The notes under the pieces were generated by a model. That model was not told the origin of the DNA. It worked only from the letters and a program-made list of their open reading frames with translations, and did not search any database. A stretch of DNA of 64,000 bases. Source: Quercus robur (Eukaryota; Streptophyta; Magnoliopsida; Fagales; Fagaceae). The DNA lies in assembly GCF_932294415.1 (NCBI RefSeq), contig NC_065536.1:44923854-44987853 (forward strand). Reading direction: 5' to 3'. How positions within the stretch are numbered: position 1 is the stretch's first letter; every line of letters begins with the position of its first letter. Shown here piece by piece: positions 36,139 to 46,873 of the stretch. The translations under genes and the position numbers were made by a program.

Positions 36139-36753
36139 TAGGGATAACAATTGGGAGGGATGGAACCAAATGATGTAATCTTCATCGCACGCAAGGTTTT
36201 GTCTTACCCTATTCTCACTCCACTCTATCAAAAAACTTCCTTGCTCCATCCACACCCCTTGTAGCCCCGCAAGGACCCATCTTGCCCCATAATTATATTT
36301 CGTGTCAATTTTCCTCATAGTTATTACAATTTTTTTTAATAAAACATGTTTCTTTAATATCCTTAAAATTAATGAAGTTGAAATTACAACTAAATATATT
36401 CCATCAAATTAAACTAATTTTTAACAAGAACTGAATAATATTATTCAAGTGTTTAGAAAAACAATATCATAACAAAAATAAAAATCTTAATATCCATGCA
36501 TTTAAATAAGCTAGTATTTATTTGTTTGTTTAAATAATAAGGATTTAAGGTATGAAAAGTTTGCAATTATAGCCTTTATCAACGCAGGAATGGGGCAGGG
36601 ATAGGGCGGAGCAGGGAGAGAGAGGGGGGGGGGGGGGGCTAAAATATTTAAACCCATTCTTGCCCTACCACCTATGCAAGGTGGGGAGAACCTGTGTAGG
36701 GCGAAGCGAGGAGGGGTGGGTCGAGGTAGGGTAGGGAAAAATTGTCATCCTAG
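36139..36753. mobile_element. MITE with AGGGAT-type termini, copy B
   Basis: Counterpart of 29978-30590 with termini TAGGGATAACAATT and AATTGTCATCCTA and an internal G run. No ORF. Confidence 0.6.
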
Positions 36754-38377
36754 TTTGTTATTATCAAAAGTTAGCAATGGCACCACCATAAGTTGTGGGT
36801 TGCAAAAACATAATTAGCTGTTTGTTTAGCACCTAATTTAGTTATGGCATCCATGCATTGATTGGCTTTTCAAAAAATTTTGGATAAGCTCCACAATAGG
36901 ATCTCAATAGCTCAAATTTTCATAAATAAAAGTTTGTTTTAACTGAACATGAGAATTGTACTTTTTAATGAAATTTTTTGGGGGTTTAATGTAAATGGAG
37001 ATTTCCATGTGCAAAATATTCGATGCAAGTAATTTCAATAGTCTAAGGGCACAAATTTTAAGTTTAAATACATGATTGGTCTCTAAAATTTAGCTCATGA
37101 ATGAATTTAGTTCTTAATAAACTTACATGCATGAACTCTACGAGCCAAGTTAGGATCTTTCCCTATAGGATTCAGAAATGCACAATTTTTGCCATCTCTA
37201 ACTTTCTTTCAACTACTAAATCCATCAATAGTGAATGCATTCTATGCCAAAATCCTAGATGGCTTACAAAAGAGATATCATGGTAGATAAAAAGTTGCAT
37301 TTTTTTAAAAGATAATATTCAAGCCATGAGATTTTTGAAATTTTGTTAAAGAATTTTCCTGAATTGGGCTATTGATATTAGTGGTTTGCAATGTTGCATC
37401 ATTAGCATGAGTTTCTAAATAATTTGAATATTTTTTTCTTTGGGGTTAAAAAAAATAAAACATTGTAGTTGATTTTATCATAATTTACAAATTAAATAAA
37501 AAATATATTTCATTATATTATGCCTAATAATCTTCTTACAAAAACACTGGTTATTGTTTCTATGTAGAAAATTGTCTGTCTATGGATACATCCAAACCCA
37601 TACCCAATATTTTTTTTCTTTGGGGTTTAAAAAAATAAAAAATTGTAGTTGATGTTCTCATAATTTACAAATTAAATAAAAATATATTTCATTATATTAT
37701 GCCTAATAATCTTATTACAAAAACACTAGTTATTGTTGCTATGTAGAAAACAGTCTGTCTACGAATACATCCAAACTCATACCCAATTTTACAACATGCT
37801 TGTGTGTCAACTTGTAATTAGATTACAACAATTCCACACGGGACCACCATAGGTACTTCTTGGAAAAAATATTAGGTGCACCAATCACAATGTGACACTT
37901 AAAGCATATTGTTGATATTAGTGGTTAGCAATGCTATTTTCATTAGCATTGGTTTCTAAATAATTTTAAATTTTTTTTGGTTGAAAAAAACTAAAACATT
38001 GTAGTTGATTTTCTTATAATCTATAAAAATAATAAAAGTTATATTCATTATCTCATTGTATGTCCAATAATATTCTTAAAAAATAATAATTATTGTTTTT
38101 GAATAGAAAATAGTCTACCTAAGGACACACACAATCTCACACCCAATTTCACAATATGCATGGGTGTCAACTTGTAATTGAATTTCACCACTTACACATG
38201 GGAACACCATAGGTACTTGTTGGGAAAAAAAATAAGTGCACCAATCACAATGTGACACTTAAGCATGTTGTAGATTTGAGTGTATTCTTAGCATTATTTA
38301 GTAGAAAATAATACAAGAAAAAAAATGATGGGGAAAAATCACAAATAGACAATCAAAAAGAGGTAGAGACACAATTA

Positions 38378-38689
38378 GTGTGTGTTTGGATTCCAAGTCT
38401 GCGTTTCCAAGCTGCGTTTTGTTCCTCTTTTTTTTTTTTTTTTTTTTGTTTTCACGCGTTTTGGAGTATTGCGGTTACTGTTCAATGAACAATAACCGCA
38501 AATGTTGACTTTCTGCAGTGAGCAGTGCACATATACACTGTTCACGGACCCACAAATTTCATTTTTTATCAATTTTTTCATTAAAAATGGGTCCACAGCA
38601 CTATTCACACATTTAAAAATTATTTTGTTACAGTGTTTTTAGTTTTCAGTTTTCAGTTTCAGAAAAATAAGTTCTATCCAAACACATCC
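38378..38689. mobile_element. Tourist-like MITE, 312 bp
   Basis: Absent from the matching place in copy A (about 32244). It is flanked by TTA on both sides (38375-38377 and 38690-38692). Imperfect terminal inverted repeats GTGTGTGTTTGGAT and ATCCAAACACATCC. A TTA duplication fits the PIF/Harbinger superfamily. No coding capacity. Confidence 0.8.
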
Positions 38690-38846
38690 TTAATAAATGT
38701 TTGTTACTAAAATTGTTGTTAAGATTTTTTTTTTTCTAAGAGTAATTATTTATATACATTGATAGTTAGAGACAAGAAGATTTAAACCCTAGATGTTTAC
38801 ATTAGAAATATCAATATGTGCCAACTAGTTAAGCATATCAAGTATC

Positions 38847-38851
<5 letters not shown>

Positions 38852-38895
<44 letters not shown>

Positions 38896-38912
38896 TGTGT
38901 GTGTGTGTGTGT
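38852..38912 (+). repeat. Compound (GA)n(GT)n microsatellite
   Basis: A ~42-bp GA run followed by ~20 bp of GT. Copy A has only a shorter GA run at about 32400-32424. Confidence 0.95.
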
Positions 38913-38949
38913 GTGATAACTCAATGAAAGCTGAAATGGGAGAAGATTA

Positions 38950-39482
38950 GGGGCTGTTTGGATAGCCTATTTCCATAACTCAATTCTCTGTTTCCATAAC
39001 TCATAACTTAAAAATGGTGGGACTCATAGAAAAAAGATTGTTTGGCAAAAGATAACTCTGTTTCCATCACTCAATTCTCTGATTTTTGAGTTATGAGTTA
39101 TGGAAATTGAAAACACATTTTGGCTGTTTTCAGTTTCCATAACTCATAACTCAATGGCAATATTGTGATTAAACACACATAGGGGACCCACAAACAGTAC
39201 CAGCCGCACCTTTTGACCACTTTTGACTTTTTTTTTTTTTTAAATTAATATTAGTTTCGGTGAGTTTGGGTAATAAAAAGAAAAAAAAAAAAAAGCTGCA
39301 CTAGGTGACAAGTATGGGCCCACAAATAGTGTGAAAAATATTGAGTGATGGAAATTGGGTGATGATGCCAAATGGGTGTGAAAAATTGAGTGATGAGTGA
39401 TGAGTAATGAGTGATGGAAATTGAGTGACGGAAATTGAGTGATGAAAATTGAGTGATGAAATTTTCTTATCCAAACAGCCCC
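38950..39482. mobile_element. Tourist-like MITE, 533 bp
   Basis: Absent from copy A, where the empty site (GAAGATTAATGTGAC, about 32492) is intact. Target duplication TTA at 38947-38949 and 39483-39485. Terminal inverted repeats GGGGCTGTTTGGATA and TATCCAAACAGCCCC (one base off at the right end). Inside, 'gagtgatgaaaattgagtg' repeats occur. The features fit a PIF/Harbinger-derived MITE. Confidence 0.88.
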
Positions 39483-40087
39483 TTAATGTGACAATGTAGG
39501 TGTCGTGATTTGAATGTAGAAAGTCTCACTCTTCGGTGTAGTGTGATCTTTCGTTTATCGTGCCACGTGTCAATGGAATCAAGGCAATGGAGGCAGAGAT
39601 AGGGAGGGACAACACTTTTCCTCTCTTGATTGGTAATTTTTTTATTTTTTATTTTTTTTTATTATAGATTTGATAGAACGATTCAAAGATATGCATTTGA
39701 TAGGTTTGTTTTGAATTTTATTTTTGAAGGGCTTAAAAATGGGCTAAATTTGTTTTTGTTATTGAACAATTTTTTTTTCTTTTCTTAGAAAAGGGCCAAG
39801 AATGTTCTAGGGGGGAAAACTTAATTTTATTAGGAACATATTCAAAATCAACCTCTAAATCTATATATATTTTGAGGGTGGGAGCCATGGTCCATCTTGG
39901 TTTGTGAGTGGCTTAATTTGTTCTTGGCCCAACGTGTAAATTTTAGGGACAAACAATTTATTTTGGCCTAAATGTTTGCATTATATATCACATCTTGTCA
40001 CTTTTAGGTGTGATCCTTTTAATATGACGTATCTTATATATGAATTTTATAGAGTATTATGTATCTTATATATGCAATACAGCAATA

Positions 40088-40335
40088 TTACTCCTAGAGG
40101 AGGTTGGCTCAAGTGGTCAAATACTCAAGTTCTTGGGCTTAGTGGTAAGCTCCCTCCAAGTCTATGGTTCAATTCCCTTGGGTGCAAACAATTTCTAGGG
40201 CCCATGTCCCATTGGCGAAGTTGATGATTTAACTAATCCGTGTGATGTGGCTGAGTTACCTATACAGAGGTTCGGGGTCTATCGGGATAAAAAGACAGTA
40301 CTTTGCACAGTCTCTGGGTTCCTTGTTATAAAAAA
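40088..40335 (+). mobile_element. tRNA-derived SINE, copy B
   Basis: Paralogue of the SINE at 33117-33373 with the same A-box and B-box-like motifs and the same 20-bp target duplication (40068-40087 and 40336-40355). It was duplicated with the block rather than inserted twice. Confidence 0.85.
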
Positions 40336-40639
40336 ATATATGCAATACAACAATAGGATATGATATAATAACATATCACCAAAAATGATAAATTAATTTG
40401 TAGATAATTCACCTTTTTAGAAAGGTAAGGTATGTACTGTTTAACTAAATTTTAAAATGATTTTCTTGTTTTAAAAAAAAAAAAAAAAAACCTACAACCA
40501 CCGATTGCACATACTTCAATAGTGTTTTTTTATCTATTTAATTTTTATAATTTGATAATTACAATGAAAGAGATGAATTTGATCTCTAGAAGTCTCCATT
40601 GAATGAATAAAAAAAAAAAGAGTTACATGCCTCTTAACC

Positions 40640-40739
40640 TTATTCACCCTTAACTTCAAGGTAAGTGATAGGCAAAGCTTCAAACTGATCTCGGAGTACC
40701 ACAATTTCCATGTGCATCACCTCCTCTCCACATTCTTTC
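40640..40739 (-). other. Possible last exon of a host gene, split by the copia insertion
   Basis: Skipping the copia element and one copy of its target duplication, the minus strand reads a splice-acceptor-like TTATTATTGTAG (46443-46454). After it comes a ~37-codon open stretch across the insertion site with KECGEEVMHMEIVVL and a stop at 40640-40642. The protein is not recognised and no upstream exon is established. This is a speculative feature. Confidence 0.2.
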
Positions 40740-41302
40740 TGTGAGATTTTGAGCTCAGAAGTGTTTAACAATGGCGAAGAATCAATAACAGAAAAATGGA
40801 AGAGAGAGAGAGAGAATTTCTGGAAAAATGAGTAAATTGATTATCTAAGCTCATTAAACAATACATAACACAGAGCTCTTATTTATAGAGCCTGAGAATA
40901 CATACAAGGCAAAATCTTCTAGAAGATCAATCCTAACTGTATTGTAACAACTCGAAGTAACCACCTCCAATAATCACGGAAGGCAGTTATGATCAATCCT
41001 GGAGCTTCCTTGTACCTTTAGTTCTAGGAAGAACAGAGTTAGTTCTTAAACCTGGAAGCTTGATTCTGTGAGGAAGATAGTGTCAAAACGGTGACGTTTG
41101 TGTTCACTGAAAACGCACCGTTTTACTAACGCGTGTTTCCTTCTTTACTGGGAACGCACCGTTTCACTAACACTCATTAATCTACACGACACCGTTTTGA
41201 GTCTATTTAAGTTACCGTTGGAGAAGTAGCCGTTAGACTTCATCTTCCTCTTTGTTCTCAGATTTGTGCTCTGTCTTCACCATTTGCACATTATCTCTAA
41301 CA
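40740..41302 (-). repeat. 3' LTR of the copia element
   Basis: 563 bp. A TATA box (CTATAAAT on the minus strand, 40881-40888) is present. The last ~23 codons of the polyprotein ORF read into the start of this LTR. Confidence 0.96.
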
Positions 41303-44300
41303 TCCCCCCTCAAAACCATGGGGTCAACAGAGACCATGATTTTGGACCTGAGATACACAAACTGAGAGGTAGAGAGACTCTTAGTGAAAATGTTAGCGAG
41401 TTGATCGCCAGTAGCAATATATTTCACTTGAAGATCCCTGCGCAAAACCTTCTCACGAACAAAATGGTAATCAACCTCTAAATGTTTGGTGCGGGCATGG
41501 AAGACAGGATTAGAAGCAATTGCCAAGGCAGAGACATTATCACACCAAAGCTTTGGAGTAGTGGGAAGAAAAATGCCCAGATCTTTGAACACCTGTTGAA
41601 GCCAGCACAGTTCAGCAGCTGTAGAAGCCAATGCACGGTACTCAGATTCAGTAGAAGAGCGGGACACCGTGTCTTGTTTCTTAGCACTCCAGGTAATAGG
41701 GTTGTATCCCAGGTAAGCAATGAAGCCAGTGGTAGATCGTTGATCATAAGGGTCACCTGCCCAGTCTGAATCAGAGAAGGCAGAAAGAGAGATAGGACCA
41801 GGTTGAAGGAGAATTCCAAAATGTAGTGTGCCAGTGAGGTATCGAAGGATGCGTTTTGCAGCAGTAAGATGAACATCAGTAGGAAAGGACATAAACTGAC
41901 ATACTTGATGGACAGCAAAACTCAAATCTGGTCTGGTGAAAGTCAAATAGTGGAGAGAACCAACCAGACTTCGATATTCATGTGGATTAGAAAGAAGAGA
42001 ACCTTCATTGGGCACCAATCTGAGATGAGGGGCACAAGGAGAGCGGACAGGTTTGGAAGACTGCATTTGAAGTTTGAGGAGCAGGTCTTGAGCATATTTG
42101 GTTTGAGTAAGGAACAAACCCTTGGATGATCTGGTGATTTGGAGGCTAAGAAAATAATGAAGTGGACCCAAATCTTTAAGCTCGAAGGCTTGACTAAGTT
42201 GAGCTACCAGAGTATCCAAGAACTTGGGATTGTTGCCTGTGATGACAATGTCATTTACATAGACTAATAGATAAACCACAAGAGTGCCCTGATGAAGGAT
42301 GAATAGGGAGGAATCAGCAAGAGAAGCTTGAAACCCCATGTGCAACAGTTGGGTGGAAAACCTCTCAAACCAGGCCCTGGGTGCCTGTTTAAGCCCATAG
42401 AGAGACTTCCAAAGTCTGCATACATAGTTGGGACAAGAAGGGTCAACATACCCAGGAGGCTGCACCATATACACCTCTTCCCTCAAAAGGCCATGAAGAA
42501 AGGCATTCCTAACATCCAATTGCCTTAAAGGCCAGTCAAATTGAACAGCAAGGGAAAGAATAATCCTCACTGTGGGAGGTTTAATGACTGGGCTGAAGGT
42601 TTCCTCAAAGTCCACACCATATTGTTGATGAAAGCCCTTGGCAACCAATCTAGCCTTATACCTATTGATACTGCCATCACTGTTGAGTTTAAGCTTGAAG
42701 ACCCACTTGCACCCAACAACATTCTGAGAAGGAGAAGGAGGGACTAAAGACCAAGTCCCTTGTCTTTGTAAGGCAGCAAACTCCTCATCCATGGCAACAC
42801 ACCACTGAGGAAATTGGACTGCAACCTTATAAGAGGGAGGTTCAGTCAAGGTATAGTCAGGTCTGAGAGCCTTAGAGGAAGGCTTGGAGAGCTTTGCAGA
42901 CTTGACCACTAGCTGAGGGTCATCAGTAATAGCCTGAGCCACAAGTGCCTTTGGCTTAAAAGTACCAACCTTAGACCTTGTAACCATAGAATGTGTGTTG
43001 GTAACAGAAGGAACCTGAAACATAGAAGTCACTTGTGGAGCAAGAGGGTAGACAGGAGGAATAGGTGTAGGAATGGAGGGAGTAGGTTGTGATATAGAGG
43101 GAGTAGGGTCAGATGCAGGAACAGATGCAATAACTGGGGTAGTGACTAATGTAGGAATAGGAGTAGAGACTGATGCAGTAACCTGTGCAGGAATTGGATC
43201 AGGAAGGGGTGCAGGTACTGATATAGACACAGGTTCAGTAGGAATAGGAGGATCAGTGCTAGAAGCAGGTGTAGGAAAGGGAGGGTGAGATGGGATAGAT
43301 GAGGGTGTACCAGTAGTATCTGACACAGGAAACAAAAAAGGAGATGGAGTAGACTGTGCACTGAGTGGTGCAGTGGGATTAGAAGATAAGGACAAGGAGG
43401 GAAAGAACTCATGTTCATTGAATAGGACATGCCTAGAGATATAAATCCGAGAGGTAAGAGGGTTTAAACAAATGTAGCCTTTGGTATAAGGAGGATAACC
43501 AAGAAAGATGCAAGAAGTGGTGTGGGGTTGAAGTTTGTTGGAATTGTATGGTTTAAGTAAAGGAAAACAAACACAGCCAAAGGTCTTGAGATGAGAAATA
43601 TCAAGTTTTGTGAGGAATAACAAATCCCAAGGAGAGTGATTGTTAAGATTGGGTGTAGGAAGTCTATTAATAATATGAACTGCTGTGGATATGGCATAGG
43701 ACCAATATGAGGGTGGCAGTTGAGAATGTGATAACATGGTTAAAGCACATTCAACCAAATGCCTGTGTTTCCTCTCAGCTACCCCATTTTGCTGAGGTGT
43801 ATGAGGACAAGTAAGATGCTGGACAATGCCATTTGAGGAGCAAAATCTCTTAAACATATTTGAAGTGAATTCACCACCTCTATCAGTTCTCAAAATTTTT
43901 ATTTTGGAGTCAAGTTGATTTTCTACTGTAGCTTTAAAATATTTAAAGACTTCAAACACATCAGACTTGAATTTTAAAAGGAAAAGCCAGGTAAATTTTG
44001 AGTAATCATCAACAAATAGGACATAATACCGAAAATCATTAATAGAGGTGGTGGGAGCTGGACCCCAAACATCAAAGTGAATCAATTCAAGAGGATTAGA
44101 AGCTTTAAAATCAGATTTATCAAAAGGCAATTGATGCATTTTGCCATTGAGACAATGTTTACAATGTGTACCAGTATCGGTGATTGGTAAGATACAAGAT
44201 GCATCAACTGAAGAAAGTGCTGTGGTAAGCACTTTATTACTGGGGTGCCCTAGCCTATGATGCCACAGCAGCCAATTATTAAGCTTATTTACATGTAAAG

Positions 44301-45843
44301 CAGTAGAAAAACAGGGAGATTTAGCAGACTGAGGAGATGGTGAGACTGAAGTAGAGTGGAATGAAGATGGCTTGAGGAAGTTCCTTGAGTAAATTGGATA
44401 GACTCCATTTTTACTCAAGCCCCTGTAGAGGAGCCTCCCCGTAGGTATATCCTGAATTTTCAGTTCATTTGCATCAAAATGACAAGAACAGTTATTGTGA
44501 AGGCAAAATTTGTGAACAGAAAGGAGATTCATGGCTATCCTAGGGACATGCAAGACATCTTTAAGAATAAAATTGTGATATTTAGTGGGAAGGGTAGTAT
44601 TACCTATATGGTTGATAGGTAGAGCCTGACCATTGCCCACAGTGACTTGTTCAGGTCCTTTGTATTGAGATTGAGTTGCAAGATTGCTAAGATTGGCAGT
44701 GAGATGATCTGATGTACCAGAGTCAGCCAACCAAGGATCCTGATTATTGGCCATAGCAACATTAGTAGCACTTGCCATGGCAGCTAGTTTAGCTGGGGGA
44801 TTCTTTCCCTGATAAGCAAAATTCATTCTGTGATAGCAGTCCAAGGCAGAATGTCCAGATTTCCAACAGATCTGGCATGTAGGTCGATCACCCTTAGGAG
44901 CATGAGCAGGTGTATGACTCTGATATGTTGAATTGTGACTATTATGAGGGGAAAACCCTTGTGGTGTCTGAGATATGAACTGTTGACTTCCATTGGAGTT
45001 GAACCTACCTCCACCTCTTCCTCTATTAGAGTAGTTTCTGCCCCTTCCTCTTCCAGATCCATGATTCTGAGATGGATTCTGAGGATTGCCATTTGGTTTG
45101 CTATTAGATGCAAACATGGCCAAAGAGTGATGAATTGAATCTGAGTGCTCCATGATTGCTTGTTCCTCACTTTGCAACATTATAGCTAGTTGCTCATAGG
45201 AGATAGGATCACTTCTAGTGCGGATTGCAGAACAAAATTTAGCAAAATCCCTAGAAAGTCCTCTGAGAACAATGCAAATCAATTCTTCATTGTCAACAAC
45301 CACTCCAACTGCAAGAAGCTTGTCACGAGCAACTTTAATCTTCTGTAGAAAGCTATTGACTGAATCATTTCCTTTCTTGAGACTTTGAAGCTCAAGTTTG
45401 AGATTCAGTATGTTAGCTCTTGATGTGGAGGTGAACCTCTGTTCAAGAGTATTCCAGACCTCCCTTGAGTTTGTGATCCCAACGACAAGCGAGAAGACTT
45501 GAGGAGTGAGAGTAGAATTGATCAAAGAGAGCAAGGCCTTATCTTTGATATTCCAAGATTGAAATTCAGGATTCACAACTGAAGTTGGATTTCCTGTAGC
45601 ATCGAGCACAAAGGGAGATGGTTTTAGAGTTGTACCATCAATGTGCTCAATCAACGAGTATGCTTCCAGTATTGTGATCAACTGGTGTTTCCATGGTATG
45701 TAGTTGGTGTAATCCAACTTGATAGACATTAAGTTTGACATGTTGGAGAGAAACAGTAATGGAGATGGAGATGAAGTTATGTGAGCAGAGGATGATGGAT
45801 TCGAAGTAGATTGAGAAGATTCTGTAGGTGTAGTTGAAGCCAT
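41233..45843 (-). CDS. Copia gag-pol polyprotein, RT motif YVND
   Basis: Uninterrupted ORF of 1536 codons from the Met at 45843. An upstream in-frame ATG at 45864 overlaps the LTR/primer site and would add seven residues; I prefer 45843. Numbering from 45843: gag domain with LDYTNYIPWKHQL; an RG-rich stretch; zinc knuckle CQICWKSGHSALDC (323-336); protease ADSGTSD (Asp374); GAG-pre-integrase HHCC region; integrase D591, D654, E690 with 35 residues between the last two; a Pro/Ser/Thr-rich linker; RT with LDVRNAFLHG; RNase H with SDSDWAG, TESEYRA and WCDN. In RT the catalytic YVDD box reads YVND (Asn1197, codon 42253-42255), so polymerase activity is expected to be lost. Otherwise it is intact. 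The C-terminus runs through the polypurine tract into the 3' LTR. Confidence 0.96.
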   Translation of the reverse strand: MASTTPTESSQSTSNPSSSAHITSSPSPLLFLSNMSNLMSIKLDYTNYIPWKHQLITILEAYSLIEHIDGTTLKPSPFVLDATGNPTSVVNPEFQSWNIKDKALLSLINSTLTPQVFSLVVGITNSREVWNTLEQRFTSTSRANILNLKLELQSLKKGNDSVNSFLQKIKVARDKLLAVGVVVDNEELICIVLRGLSRDFAKFCSAIRTRSDPISYEQLAIMLQSEEQAIMEHSDSIHHSLAMFASNSKPNGNPQNPSQNHGSGRGRGRNYSNRGRGGGRFNSNGSQQFISQTPQGFSPHNSHNSTYQSHTPAHAPKGDRPTCQICWKSGHSALDCYHRMNFAYQGKNPPAKLAAMASATNVAMANNQDPWLADSGTSDHLTANLSNLATQSQYKGPEQVTVGNGQALPINHIGNTTLPTKYHNFILKDVLHVPRIAMNLLSVHKFCLHNNCSCHFDANELKIQDIPTGRLLYRGLSKNGVYPIYSRNFLKPSSFHSTSVSPSPQSAKSPCFSTALHVNKLNNWLLWHHRLGHPSNKVLTTALSSVDASCILPITDTGTHCKHCLNGKMHQLPFDKSDFKASNPLELIHFDVWGPAPTTSINDFRYYVLFVDDYSKFTWLFLLKFKSDVFEVFKYFKATVENQLDSKIKILRTDRGGEFTSNMFKRFCSSNGIVQHLTCPHTPQQNGVAERKHRHLVECALTMLSHSQLPPSYWSYAISTAVHIINRLPTPNLNNHSPWDLLFLTKLDISHLKTFGCVCFPLLKPYNSNKLQPHTTSCIFLGYPPYTKGYICLNPLTSRIYISRHVLFNEHEFFPSLSLSSNPTAPLSAQSTPSPFLFPVSDTTGTPSSIPSHPPFPTPASSTDPPIPTEPVSISVPAPLPDPIPAQVTASVSTPIPTLVTTPVIASVPASDPTPSISQPTPSIPTPIPPVYPLAPQVTSMFQVPSVTNTHSMVTRSKVGTFKPKALVAQAITDDPQLVVKSAKLSKPSSKALRPDYTLTEPPSYKVAVQFPQWCVAMDEEFAALQRQGTWSLVPPSPSQNVVGCKWVFKLKLNSDGSINRYKARLVAKGFHQQYGVDFEETFSPVIKPPTVRIILSLAVQFDWPLRQLDVRNAFLHGLLREEVYMVQPPGYVDPSCPNYVCRLWKSLYGLKQAPRAWFERFSTQLLHMGFQASLADSSLFILHQGTLVVYLLVYVNDIVITGNNPKFLDTLVAQLSQAFELKDLGPLHYFLSLQITRSSKGLFLTQTKYAQDLLLKLQMQSSKPVRSPCAPHLRLVPNEGSLLSNPHEYRSLVGSLHYLTFTRPDLSFAVHQVCQFMSFPTDVHLTAAKRILRYLTGTLHFGILLQPGPISLSAFSDSDWAGDPYDQRSTTGFIAYLGYNPITWSAKKQDTVSRSSTESEYRALASTAAELCWLQQVFKDLGIFLPTTPKLWCDNVSALAIASNPVFHARTKHLEVDYHFVREKVLRRDLQVKYIATGDQLANIFTKSLSTSQFVYLRSKIMVSVDPMVLRGDVRDNVQMVKTEHKSENKEEDEV
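41303..41315 (-). promoter_or_regulatory. Polypurine tract of the copia element
   Basis: TTTTGAGGGGGGA on the minus strand, directly before the TG of the 3' LTR. It primes plus-strand synthesis and also lies inside the coding frame. Confidence 0.9.
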
Positions 45844-45850
45844 GGATCTT

Positions 45851-45863
45851 GGCTCTGATACCA
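45851..45863 (-). promoter_or_regulatory. Primer-binding site (initiator Met tRNA) of the copia element
   Basis: TGGTATCAGAGCC on the minus strand, immediately after the 5' LTR, complementary to the 3' end of plant initiator methionine tRNA. Confidence 0.95.
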
Positions 45864-46426
45864 TGTGAGATTTTGAGCTCAGAAGTGTTTAACAATGGCG
45901 AAGAATCAATAACAGAAAAATGGAAGAGAGAGAGAGAGAATTTCTGGAAAAATGAGTAAATTGATTATCTAAGCTCATTAAACAATACATAACACAGAGC
46001 TCTTATTTATAGAGCCTGAGAATACATACAAGGCAAAATCTTCTAGAAGATCAATCCTAACTGTATTGTAACAACTCGAAGTAACCACCTCCAATAATCA
46101 CGGAAGGCAGTTATGATCAATCCTGGAGCTTCCCTGTACCTTCAGTTCTAGGAAGAACAGAGTTAGTTCTTAAACCTGGAAGCTTGATTCTGTGAGGAAG
46201 ATAGTGTCAAAACGGTGACGTTTGTGTTCACTGAAAACGCACCGTTTTACTAACGCGTGTTTCCTTCTTTACTGGGAACGCACCGTTTCACTAACACTCA
46301 TTAATCTACACGACACCATTTTGAGTCTATTTAAGTTACCATTGGAGAAGTAGCCGTTAGACTTCATCTTCCTCTTTGTTCTCAGATTTGTGCTCTGTCT
46401 TCACCATTTGCACATTATCTCTAACA
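45864..46426 (-). repeat. 5' LTR of the copia element
   Basis: 563 bp, with a TATA box CTATAAAT (46005-46012, minus strand) driving the element. It differs from the 3' LTR at four sites. At two of these the 3' LTR keeps CG while this LTR has CA on the plus strand, as after 5-methylcytosine deamination. Confidence 0.96.
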
Positions 46427-46873
46427 CTTTCTTGGAAGAATACTACAATAATAAGGCTCATGTTTTTGTTTATGAAATATGTTGAAGTTAGGTTCTATCG
46501 CGAGAACATGCACAGTTCCTTTTTTTTATAGCCGGCCAAATAAGAGTGACTATAGGCCATAATGGAAGGTCTCATCATTTGTCGGTCAACCGTTTTTCAC
46601 TTCCAAACCATATTGCCTTCTACAATATTCCTCACGCAATGAAGAAAGAGCACTGTTGTTTCTAATCATTAGCAAAATTAGATCGCTTTTCTTAGAGTTT
46701 GTTGGAGATATCATGACTCGATAAGTCTAAATTTATTGGAAGTCTAAGAACTTGTAAAGTAAGCAAAGTAGATCATAATCATGAGTACACTCTAAGAATT
46801 ACAATCTTATAATTAGTACACCATTTATTGTAACAAATGTGAAATAGTTCATATAGTAAAGAAGTAATTGTTA

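Larger units (their letters stand above)
34724..40380. repeat. Segmental duplication, copy B
   Basis: Second copy of the 27560-33418 block, same orientation. It is 5' truncated with respect to the PPR gene and ends at about 40380, after the SINE, where the sequences diverge. It has two extra insertions (38378-38689 and 38950-39482), both flanked by TTA duplications, and an expanded T tract. Confidence 0.92.
40740..46426 (-). mobile_element. Complete copia LTR retrotransposon (5.7 kb)
   Basis: LTRs at 40740-41302 (3' LTR) and 45864-46426 (5' LTR) are both 563 bp. They begin TGTTAGAG and end TCTCACA in element orientation. I count four differences between them, all transitions, about 0.7%. Target duplication CTTTC at 40735-40739 and 46427-46431. 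A primer-binding site and a polypurine tract adjoin the LTRs. One long ORF encodes gag-protease-integrase-RT-RNase H in copia order. The low LTR divergence means a young insertion. The gag N-terminus style suggests the Ale/Retrofit lineage, inferred only. Confidence 0.97.

Noticed and set aside
43073..43288. Gly/Val-rich antisense frame in the copia element
   Set aside because: Shadow of the Pro/Ser/Thr-rich linker of the polyprotein on the opposite strand.
46427..46860. Upstream coding exon for the possible split host gene
   Set aside because: A short minus-strand open stretch exists near 46600-46680 but has no matching splice sites or recognised protein.
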